Of a stretch of DNA of 64,000 nt, positions 13,801 through 25,800 are shown in pieces. The DNA is from Varroa destructor (Eukaryota; Arthropoda; Arachnida; Mesostigmata; Varroidae): NCBI RefSeq assembly GCF_002443255.2, contig NW_019211456.1:34597795-34661794 (forward strand), given 5' to 3'. The notes beneath the pieces are model-generated. The model was not told the origin of the DNA. It saw only the letters and a program-made list of their open reading frames with translations, and did no database searches. A program made the position numbers and the translations under genes. Positions within the stretch are counted from its first letter, which is position 1. Each line of letters begins with the position of its first letter.

Positions 13801-16800
13801 TTCTTATAATGCTTTCCTTGTGAATTTGGCAATAACGCCAGCATTAAATACATCCACGTTTGATCTACGATACAATTATTATATACACCATCCGTTGTTG
13901 GCTCTCTTAATTATAAACCATTTATATTTTTTAGATGCGCAAACTTGTCTTAATGGCCAGCAATGGTCCACCTGCGGAATTGACTGTTCACAAACGTGCC
14001 ATAATTACCGCAAGAATCTCATGCTGCAAGGTCATTGCCTGGATAAGGAATGCATACCTGGTTGCCGTGAGGAATGCCCACAAGGGCAAGTTCTTTTCGG
14101 ACCAAACAATTGTGTACCCATCGATCACTGCCCCTGCGTTTTACCATCAGGAGAGATTGTACCTGTACGTTGAATCAAGTATTTATCCATACATTTAAAG
14201 CACACAACTGAGTGTTGTTAGACTAAGCAGTGCCAAGGTTTGCCTAGCCAAGAAAAAATACATTGAAATATCGGTACTGCCGCTTAACCTAGGCATATTT
14301 TTATCTATCTAAAGCAGTACTGCATGTGCGACCTGTAGTTTGGATCGATATCACAGAAGTTGTATATTTTGAACTGTTAAATTATGCCCTTGTCATTGCA
14401 TTTTTATGCTTCTAATTGGCTAGTAGTTAGAGACATCGACTTGTGCCTCTCACAAGTAGTGTTGCAGGTTGCCAAAATACACTATAGGTGAAAAGCCTGA
14501 TCTATGTATGGAGGATATAAAAGATGCATTATAGAAAAAACGCGCGTTCTGCTAACGTTTCATCGTAGGACTGCTAACGCATGGTAGTTCTGCGTGAATC
14601 CCAGCTTGCCGGCCCACGACGCAAGCACTCAAGTGTTACTGCTTGGTTATGGTTTTCAGCCTGGCGAAGTACGTGTTAAAGACGAATGTCACGAGTGCCA
14701 GTGTTTACGCAACGAGATGATTTGTCAAGAGCTCAGCAAATGCGAGCAACAACGTGAGGGCACCGTGCTCACAGAAACTAAAGGTACTGAACAGAATAAT
14801 TGAAAAAAATCAGTGAAAGCAAGAAACCACCTGAGTTACGCTATATGTTCTATAAAAAAAAAAAATATTTTATTTGTAGTGCTTCCGCCAGAAATGACCG
14901 AAGGCTGTTGGACCCAATGGATTAGTACTGATAACGCAGACGCGGCTGGTGATTTTGAGAAGCTGCGATTGCTTATTGGTCAAGGACTCGTTTGTGAACG
15001 GCCTACAGCTATCCAATGTCAAACTAAGGAAAGTCATTTGTCTCCAGGAGGTAAAATTGTTGCACGAGTCAGAACATGTTTTTAGCAACTTTTTTTTAGC
15101 TGTCTCCAAATTTCTTTTGAAAAATATAACGCATTTCAGGCCAGTAAATAGATAATAGATGTTAAGTCGCTGTGCATAGCAGACTGAAACAGCGTCGCTG
15201 AAAGTTTCGACACGATTGAATAGTTAGCACACTGAAACACATGGCGTGTATGCCAGTCGACAGATTTCTTCGTCCCTAGTGCTTCGTCTATCAGTATAGT
15301 CCTCCTAACTGATTTTTTATTGAACTGAATAAATGTTAGGGACCGCCAGCGATAGACCAGATTACTCTTTAGTACTAATCACATAGGTATAGGTACATAG
15401 GACAATAGTATGTGCAGTAAAATGAGTCAACAATATGAGAAACAGATGTTTACTTGTATTGCTCTTAAGTGTACAGTATCTAATCTAGCGGCTCTTTGTG
15501 TTTTTTTTTTTTTTTTTTTTTTTTAACAATTTAGGTATTGACTGGACGGCAACAGGTCAAACGTTAACTTGCGACGTTAACAGTGGACTGTCATGCTTCC
15601 ACACCGCTAATCCGGGCGATGGTTGCTTTGATTACCAGGTTAAATTTTATTGCCCGTGCGACGAGGTCGAGGGGATCACTTATGATAATAGAGTCAGTAC
15701 ACCGCCCAGTGCGGTCGTCGTCGAATTTCTGTGTCCCGAAGCCAATGGTCTATTCCCCGACCCTGTAAACTGCGATCATTTCTACCATTGTTCCAACAAT
15801 ATTCCCTTTCATAAACCATGTGCTCCTGGCACTCTATTCCATCCGGTGCTTAAAATTTGCGATCATCACGGAAACGTTCAGTGTGGCCAGGGCGGTAAGT
15901 GGATAAATCTACGGTTCATCAGATCCTCAAATTTACATAGCGAAATGTTTAAACGAACATTCTTTTACATATCGATTTTTAATAAATTAGCTTTCAATTC
16001 AACAGTTATTTAAGTGCTTTATACTCTATCCAAAAATCTTTGCACTAAAAAAAAAGGCTTGAGGCAAAGTCGATTGTATCAGTTTAAGCACAATTTTTCA
16101 GGTCTCATTCTAGCTCGAACAGGACACGAATATTTGTGAAAAAAAAAAAGTCCATTATCATCAACTAGTTAGGAGTGACACGAGGAACCACTTGGATGGT
16201 GACAGATTAACTAGGAGGTTTTATTGGCTTTGTTCATGTAAAAGGGCACTCTTAGCAACTAGTACGCCCATCAAAGCTGGCACCTGTTTTTGATCGCCAT
16301 CTGGTTGCTAGTTTGATAGCCAGGCATATTGGGATACGCAAAGCACTCCGTCTTATAGGGGTAATGAACCTGAGTCATGAAAGCGTCCTCTTTGGCCAGT
16401 TCTAGCTGTTCCCATTAAAGCCTATGCTGTCAGAGACGCCCCACTACAAGTGCAATTCAAAATGACCATGTTGGCTAAAGCGAAGAGCAGCTTGTAGGGC
16501 ATTAATATGGAGTTTAAAACTGGTTTTTATTGGTAATCAAAAGTGAGTGATAGGGTCGATCCATATCACCTGTTGGATGTGAAGCATTACCGTTCAACCT
16601 AACCGTACTTGTAGATATGAAGAAAATACGCTTCAGTGAATTGAAAATGTAATTATGGAACTACAGCATCAAGAGGCTAAACATTCCGTTATATGCTCAG
16701 ACGCCGCGCATTGCAAGAACGAATGAGCCTGCCTTAGCAAAGGTCCTGAGCTATTTTATTCGCATCATCGTTTCCCATTGCCGAAGACCGGCGGAATCAG

Positions 16801-19800
16801 ATGCCTTTTAAGTTGACTTCTAATGAACGGTAGCATCACCGATTATCGATGGCAATTTATACGTGCGCCAAAACGAGCCCCTGAAACAAAAAATGTTTGA
16901 GGAAAACCAATCATTTTTGCTACTATAAGTAACAGAATAGTGAACGCTCGCCATGCCAAAACACGTTCGCCATCTCTCAGTAGAAATCGGTACTATATAA
17001 CGATCGTAAACAAAAAATATACTGACGTGTAATGCAACTACTAATTCACAAATCACTACGCTAGAACGTGACGTAATATGGTGTAACCTCTATCTGAAAA
17101 GGGGGTAGCCGAACACATTGATTAAGCTCATATGACAGCTATATTTTCACACACGTATCTTTACATACACATTTTCACATACATGACGTTGTCCTTTATA
17201 CCAATCGAAACGAAAATAATACTTATATAACAAAAATCTTAATACTTATAACGTCTTGTGTGCAACGGTAAAAGCCGCAATGACGAAGAACCGTAACTTC
17301 TCTTCAGATGTATTTGCATATAAGTTATTACATATATATTCAATTGAAGAAATCTATATATGAATGTTAGCAAGGGACTTCACACCGTTCTTTAGTCACT
17401 ATAACAGGTAAACAATAATCGTAATTTAAAAATCCTTATATACATAATTATTTAACTGCTAGTCTTCTTCGAAAACTCTAATCTATGCCGTGCAGTCCTC
17501 CACTTTTGCTGTTGTTTCTATTTTTGTATTAAATAATCAAACATTTATNNNNNNNNNNNNNNNNNNNNNNNNNNNNNNNNNNNNNNNNNNNNNNNNNNNN
17601 NNNNNNNNNNNNNNNNNNNNNNNNNNNNNNNNNNNNNNNNNNNNNNNNTGTGGAATTACTTCTTCTTTCAGAGGTCCTCGTTCCCATCTTTAAATGCACC
17701 GTCCCGAACGGTTTATTCCGTGACCCCAGTAACTGCCATTGGTTCTACCAATGCGTCAATGGCGTCGCCTACCATAAGCTCTGTCCAGTTGGATTATCGT
17801 TTAATATACACACCGGCAATTGTGATTATACATTGTTCTGCGAGCAGGAGCCCAATGCTGTAATGCCTGATAGGGACCCAGGTACGAAACCCACTGTAGA
17901 ACATTTCACTTGCCAGCGTCTTTGATACAAAGCGAAATTCCTAAAATGGGTTCGCTGCGTCCGCTACAATTAGAGCGAACATATAGAACGCTAGATCTTG
18001 AGCATGAGTTAAATTGGTCTGGCTGCTTTGTTTTCTATTAGTAAAAACGCATAAACAAAGAGGAATATATCGTTTTGTGGAATAAATGGTACGAGGTAGC
18101 GTTAGCGATATGGAAATATATAGAGGCGACTAGAGATTTAGCCGTTGTAGCTAGCACTGCTAGAAGGATAACATTAATGCCTGTCATAGCAATCCTTTCT
18201 CGTCGGATCCGTGTCTTTCGGATTGTCATCCTTCTTTTATTCAAAGTATCCGTGCACCGTTGCTTTTTATGGAGAACAGAACCCCGTCTCATTGATTAGT
18301 ACATGCAAAACCCTATCGAGTATTTGCATAATTAGTATAGTGACATAATCAGTTATAAAAATGCAAATTTGAAATACGTATGGTCAACTTGGCAGCAGAG
18401 AGGGATTAGTACTTTCAACAAGAGTCTTATTTAGACCCACTGCTGAGGAAACGGCAGTTGAATAAAATCTCCTGGAGGCGCTTGATTGAAATTGAATGCC
18501 TATGAGATGCTGCATTGCCGTTAACTACCAATAGAACTAAGTAAATAAATATTTATTTAAATAGCTATCTTTTCGCCACACAACTGTGTCGCGAAGCGAA
18601 CTCGAATATCAAGAAGATTTGACCTTGCAAAAGCTGTCCTAACAATATTCGTTTATCGACCGCCCAAAACAGATAAATTTGATTGAGTAAAGGTCGTAGG
18701 CGTTACCTTTAAAGGATTGACCTTCAAGGGAGCGCGGGTTAACTAATTCATGGAGAGCGATCGAATACAACGAAAGGCCCAACCACAAAAATTTGCTTTA
18801 ATGTGAAGCGCATATTATTGATACATTGATCCGGCTTTCAGAGACATAAAATTCGATATTGTACATTGAATAGAATTGATTTATACATTAAATGATTTGA
18901 GTTTCCGTGGAGTGGAGACAGGGAAACGCCTAAAATCCTATACGGATTCCGTATTTAGTTATAATGAGTAGAAGAGTGCATGAATGATCTCCGGTTGTGG
19001 ACAGTCATTATGAATTGCCACATTGTGCGTTAAAAGATCGTTCAAAACTTTGGAATACAGGCGAAAATATTTCACGAATTTTCAAGAATTCACATTGTAG
19101 TTTAATATCGATGTCGCGTATTTTCGTTGTCTATAGATGTCACACCACCTCCCTTGCCTCTGATGACCATTACTGAGCCCCCGAGACCAGTTATGATACT
19201 CGCCTGCCCGGAAGTCGGGGCAAATATGATTTCGATGTGTCCTGTGTGTGAAGTAGGATTATTGTGCGATGGCCAGGGTTTCTGTGTACCTCCGGAAAGA
19301 TGCTCATGCGTGCGTGACGGTAAAATCTTCCCTGTTGGTGGCCGAGTTGAAGTATCGAGCTGTCAGCAATGCAGCTGCCAGCTTGGAGGACACTCCATCT
19401 GTAGTCCTATCGTCTGCCCTCCATGTCAGGTATTCTTTTGAGGGAGACGCGCAGAGATAAATGATTTCACCAGTGGCTGTATATCGCAGCTTTTACACCG
19501 AAGAGGGAATGTCATCCGCCACATATCGGTTCCGTTTCTTTAAATTAACCTTTACTTTGCATAGATACACGTCCATCAGACTTTTGACCTTACCGTATGA
19601 TGTTTTCTCTTTTTCAAGTATCCTACCCTCCTACACGGCTAGACTAGCTTTTAGTGTAAACCAGCTTTTCTAACAATGATAGTGATCAATATTAAACCCG
19701 TTCTAAATCAGACATCCTTTACCCAACAAGAATAACCGACCCGGAATCGTCGATAATACGTGCCGTTGCGTGTGCGTTGAGACCGAGGCTGAGTATTTCG

Positions 19801-22800
19801 CTTGTCAATACAAATGTGGAAACGGGCAATGCCTCGATGCTTCACGGGTATGCGACGGTATTGTAGACTGCGATACCGACGAGATGCAATGCCATGGTCA
19901 AATGGGTAAGCCTATTTCTTATGGAGTTTGTCTATTCTAGCGAGAAAACGCAAAGTCAATCTGAAAGTTTTACTATTGTATGTGAGTTACAAACTGATAA
20001 AATCAAATTTTATACGTTTAACACTCAGTTGTTAATCGCTTTCAGTGGGGGACACATTAGAATTACCGTTTTTTCTCTCCCCATCAAACAATCCTACAAG
20101 TAGTAAGTAACTTAGATTTAGAAAAAATCGTCTTTCTTCTTTGCAGAGCTTGAACCCTCGCCTTCTTCTTCATATGACCTAGTCTTGGGTGAGAATCTAT
20201 CATTTTAATTGTAACAATAGACTATACAGAAGCAACTTATATTACAGCTTATAACGCTATTAAGGTTCTTCAAATGGAAACTACACAATATACGGTGGAA
20301 ATAAAGAACTTACCTGCATTTCAGCTAATGTAATCTCATTCTATCCATTATTAAACTATTCAGATCCTGCGACATGTGAGCTAATTGGTAATCATTTGAA
20401 GACGTTTGACGGCCAAGAGTTTTCTTATGACTATTGCCGAAACGTATTTGCGAAAGACGTAGCTAATGGATTGTTCAGTATCGTCGGTAAGTTTACCTCA
20501 CACCTACGTCTACAAAATTGACATTTTTTTTACCAGGTATAGTACATCTGGACACAGAATCTATTTTCGTCGTCTGTGTCTCTGTGCATGTAACCGTTTC
20601 TATAATATACTATATCAGTCCCACTCGATAATCGCGCCCGCCGGACAGTCTTGCTATATATTTCTAGCTCCTAGCATCAGTCAATACTACCTGTGTGTTT
20701 TACGTCCCGTATCGCCATTAGGTATTTTATTAAGCGGCCGGCTCCCAGCACGGAACGAAGCCTGCGTTCGGAGCTAAACCACAGCGTGTCTCTAGGATTA
20801 GCAGGCAAATAAGTCACGTACTAGGCTATCATGGGGACCAATCAATACCGTATACAGATAACGAATTCACCCTACTTTATTTCTTTTATCAGTGAGTCGC
20901 GAGTGTTCTTCAATTAAACATTGCGAAGCGCAGCTATTTTTCAAAAGTGGCGAGCAGGAAGTCCAAATCTTCCCGCAGTCTCAAGTGGTTATTGTAAATG
21001 GCCAGCCATTCAATGCTGCTCAACTGGCCTCGGCTGAACCCTTTGGTGGCACCATCAAAGTTCTTTTGATAGGAGATGTCATTGAGCTGACTTTCCGCGG
21101 AAACGAAGTAAGGCTGGTGCTGACTAGCAGCTCTATGAAAGCAATAGTAAGTCCACGTTTCTCGAAACAGTTAATGGGTCTTTGTGGTCTATTTAACTAT
21201 AACGAGAAAGATGACATGACAAACCCAGCTGGAATGGTGATAGACAACGTGAAACAGTTCGCCGACGCATGGACGCTGCCACCATCGCCTGGAGCGCTGT
21301 GCGTCTCGCATACGTGCAAACCGGAGGTTACCCTTGAAGCAATGGATATTTGTCGACGACTCAGGTTTGTATCTTTAAATGGATAACGTTTTTCCATCTT
21401 ATCGAACATAGCTTTTTTAAAAAAAAATTAAGAAGCAGCCAAACCAGATAGCATACGTAAGAAAGGGCCTAGCTTTGGTATTTTTGGGTATTTCAACGAT
21501 CCCCTTTTACGATGCATTGCGAAACTGAAAGGCAAGGTGATGTGTAGACATACGTTTAGTTTTCGCTAACTACTAATGCCATCATCATAACTACAACCAT
21601 TAAAAGTCGTCTCATATACTAAACAATAGCAAAAAAGACGCCGAAGCGTTGCGGCTTCCTTAGAAAAAGCGAACACTGTGCCTTTTCGTAAGTTTTTCCA
21701 CACGCACATACTACTAGTGATCATGCATATATCAATAACAACACTATTTTTAAAAATTCTAGCTCGCCGCCCTTCTCGGCTTGTGTTGAAATGAAGAATG
21801 CTTTCAAGGATTGTCTGGCAGCTACATGCCATTGTCTTCAGTTAGGCGGAGCGGTAAATAACTGTACCTGCAACGCCTACACGGCCTTCCAAACAGCCTG
21901 CGTTAACAGCCACGGACATCAAATCATTAACCAGATGGCCGGATGGCGCCAGCGACACTCCTGTGGTAGGTAAACAAATGCGCTCACTAATACAGTCACA
22001 GGTCCCGAGGTGTTTGCCCGACTATAACTTGTTTGCAATTTAACTTCTATGTATGATAATAAAGAACATCTACCTAACTTTTCCATCGCTAGAAGCGTTA
22101 CAATGAAGTTCGTACCTATTCTTATATTGATTAGGTTTATATTCTAATACGATGCCTGTTCCTGGGCACTTAATTGATGCGATTTTGGAAAAACAAAGTT
22201 GATACATTCACTTCGAATGCTTACATTGTGAAGCTGAAGAGCTTACTTAAATTTGCGAGCATTGTATAGCGTTATGGTAGGTGCGCGATGAGTTTTTGGT
22301 AAAAATCCAGACAACAGACGTCTCTTTCGCCTAATTGCAGCACCAAAATGCCCACCGGATCAGGAGTATCACGACTGTGGACCGCAGTGCGTAGTTACGT
22401 GCCAAAATTTCTTCGAAACTGGCCAGCTGACCTGCGTCTCGAACGACACCGGAACTTGTATTTCGGGTTGCTTTTGTCCCGTGGGTCTCGTGATTGATTA
22501 CACAACGAACTCATGCATTGAACCAGAAAGCTGTGCAGATAGTACGTACGAGCAATTAGACAGTTTACTGCATATATTTTCGTGCTGTACTACATATAAC
22601 TAACTAAAATTTTTTTCGACTATTAACTGGACGTTTTGGGAGGATTAGACTGTGACTAGAATGGACTTGACCCAAAATGTGCTCCGACTATCATCCCGTG
22701 TTAAAATTTATCCTGTCATGGTTATTTCAGAAGTATGTGTCGGTTATGGCGATCCGCAAATGAAAACATTCGACGGCTGGAGTTTTTCCTTGGGCAAAGC

Positions 22801-25800
22801 AGGCGAATTTAACATTGCCTCAGATCATGACGGCCTGTTTACTGTACATGGAGTTATTGGTTCTTGTGCGAAACGAATGGTTTGTGTTGTGGGTCTAGAC
22901 GTAAAGTATAACGGCCATCTCATTCGAGTCAGACGCAACGAATTGGTATGAATCATCTTGGCTGTGTGTTATTATCCACTGAATTTGATCAATTTGCCAA
23001 ACTGCTTGACGCTTTGCTTTTCTAGATCCCATAACAAAGGCTACATATAAAATAACGGTCTAGCTGTTTTCGATATATCGCACATTGTGCGCAGATCTTT
23101 TAAGGGTTTTCCTTTCTCAGTACCTCAAATAACCCGAACAGCTATGAGATTTGAGGTTACACGCCTTTTTGTTTCTGTTTCATGCTTGCTGGCACAGACG
23201 GAAATCGACGGCCACGTATTCTCCGAGGAAATGCTGCCTTGGAAGTCTCCGGATTCGACACTTTCCGTGTTCTCATTACAGAGCGGTTCTTATGGGACAA
23301 CCGTCATATCACTTTCTCGCCTCGGTGTTCGAGTCCACTATAGTAACGAGGATGCTGGATTCTCTATCCACGTTCCGTCGAAGAAATTCTTCGATAAAAT
23401 GGAAGGCTTATGTGGTTCGTCATCAACACTAACAATGTATGCAAATATTCTCGTAAGCCTAAAATCAAACGGCTCCCTTTCGGCTTCATGCACTTCAAAA
23501 CATTCATGGTACGCTTACATCGTTCGAACTGGACACTGCAATTCTGTAATGAGTTCAAGCGATTTCAGGCCGCGCTACAAATACAGATGTTGCCATGGCT
23601 GCTGACAATCTCATCAGCGAATCACTTATATTTTTAGGTAACTGCAATAACGACCCGAACGACGATATGAAGCTCAAAGACGGAGAGACAACCGATGATA
23701 TCTATGGCTTCATCTGCAGTTGGGGTCGCTTTGAATCTGAGCAGAACCGTCGAGAGTGCATCATGGAATTCGATGGTGGGGAAGTTCCACTTTTAATGCC
23801 AGCAGCCGTTGCTGAAGCCTGTGAACAGATGTTCAATGGCCCGACGATATTTGCGGGGTGTCACGCGTTGGTTAGCTATGAACCGTACGCCCAACAATGT
23901 ATGAAGGAAGCTTCCAGCCTCAGCGTCGTAAACGAGAGTTATATGAGCGCAGTCTGCAATTCAGCCCTCGAGTATTCAAGAAGATGTTGCGAACACGGCA
24001 TTGCACTTCAGTGGTGGACGAACATCGGATGTAGTTAGTACGAGTCATGTGGTATTAAATAGTGTACTATGTTAATGTGATACCTAAGTGAAGAGAATGA
24101 AAGTATAATTTTCATGTATCAAATTATATGATTTTATTAGTCATTCATTAAAATCATCTGTAGGTAAGTAAAGTGTCAGCCGGGATTCCGGAAAACTCCC
24201 AAATGAAAATAGCTCTTTGCTATCGGCCAAATGTTATCGGCTTTAAATTTGAGGCAAAATCTACATAACGGGAAGAAGTATGTCGATATCTAAGAACAGT
24301 AGAGGTTAACTAATATCGTTGATCGTACTGATGTACTTAATTTTTCCCATAAGACACAACGTGTCCGGGAGACCTCATTTATTCCCCATGCGTTGACGCC
24401 TGCCCCCAAGGCTGTGACGAAATTTCTGAGTACGACGAATGCCGGCGTATTCGTATGGACGGATGTGTCTGTCCGCCGAACCACATCAGAGACGGCATCC
24501 GCTGCATCCCCAAGACACATATCTGCAGTAAGTGCTATAACTATTCAACAACGAGTCACGGGGCTTTAAGTCAAATTATTAGCCGAGGAAATTAATTCCT
24601 GAATGCGCGGGGTTCATAGAGCAAATAAACGTTTGAGTTTATTATAATATTTTTTTTTAAATTAAATAATCAGTTAGCGAGTTCCTTGCTGCTTAAGCAC
24701 AATTCTACGAATCGGTAAATCGTACATTACCAAAACTAAAGGCTACCCTCTAGATGCTCCCACTCAACGATTGTTTTTGTCTTAAAATGAATCCTCGATT
24801 TATCCGTCCTGTATTTGGAAGGAACTATCTTAAAATTGGTAATCAGAAAAGAGAACCTGTATTCAATGTGCGACACAATGTGCAGAACATAAAATATCTA
24901 TAATCGCGTATTATCAGCGACCCCAGCGGAGGATTGCAGACCCGCATCGATGACAAATTCAATATCGGTCTTCGAGTACTTCGATTTGGTGCATGGACGG
25001 TGTGCTAATCAGGCGCCCGTCACCGAGGCTGCCGTTTGCTCAGGCACGTGCCATTCGACATCTGCTTTCAAACGTGAGGACGATATCGAATCGGCATGCG
25101 GATGTTGCGTTCCGGTCAAGTGGGCCCCTATCCTAGTTGAGCTGGCCTGCAATGACGGGGCAACTATTCACAGGTAAGTTAGGCCTGCGTAAAGGTTTTT
25201 ACTTGCATGATTAATATCTAACTCAAGCTTAGGACATGCCTCATATATGCTAAGACATCTATCTATCAACAACGTTCCGATATTTTAGAGAGTTCCGTCG
25301 GCCCACTGCATGTAATTGCCAGCCATGTGGAAGTCTGGGTATGCGTAATAGTAATACGCGTGCAATCAAGTTCACTTCGGATGAGGAATCGCCAAAAGCT
25401 CCAGCTGAACAAGTTAGTATGAAAATAGTCACCAATGTCCTGTTTGAGAAGGACAAGGGCTAAATGAATTATATATTGGACATTTTATCTAAGCATATCG
25501 AAATAATTCTATAGTTTGCTTTGAGGTTATTCAACATTGTGTAGCCGGTTTTTACCTAAAATCGATCGTAACTTTTTGAGCAGGAACGTGATATCGCAAT
25601 AAACGATTTTTTTTTGCCTTTTTCAAACAAATACTCCTTGATTAATTTGTCTATAACGATAATTTATTACATGATATTGCTAATTTTATTTGTCGTCATT
25701 TTGCAAACCTTTTGCCTTGTACCGCGCCGCTTAAGGTAAGGGCAAAAAATTGGTAACAAAAAAAAATGTTGAATTCAACATATGGGGTATAAAATAGGGA

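Noticed and set aside
23087..23197. In-frame extension upstream of the VWD4 exon with hydrophobic stretch
   Set aside because: It is intron sequence: the acceptor GGCACAG at 23197 joins in phase 0 and gives a normal VWD; the extension breaks the domain.
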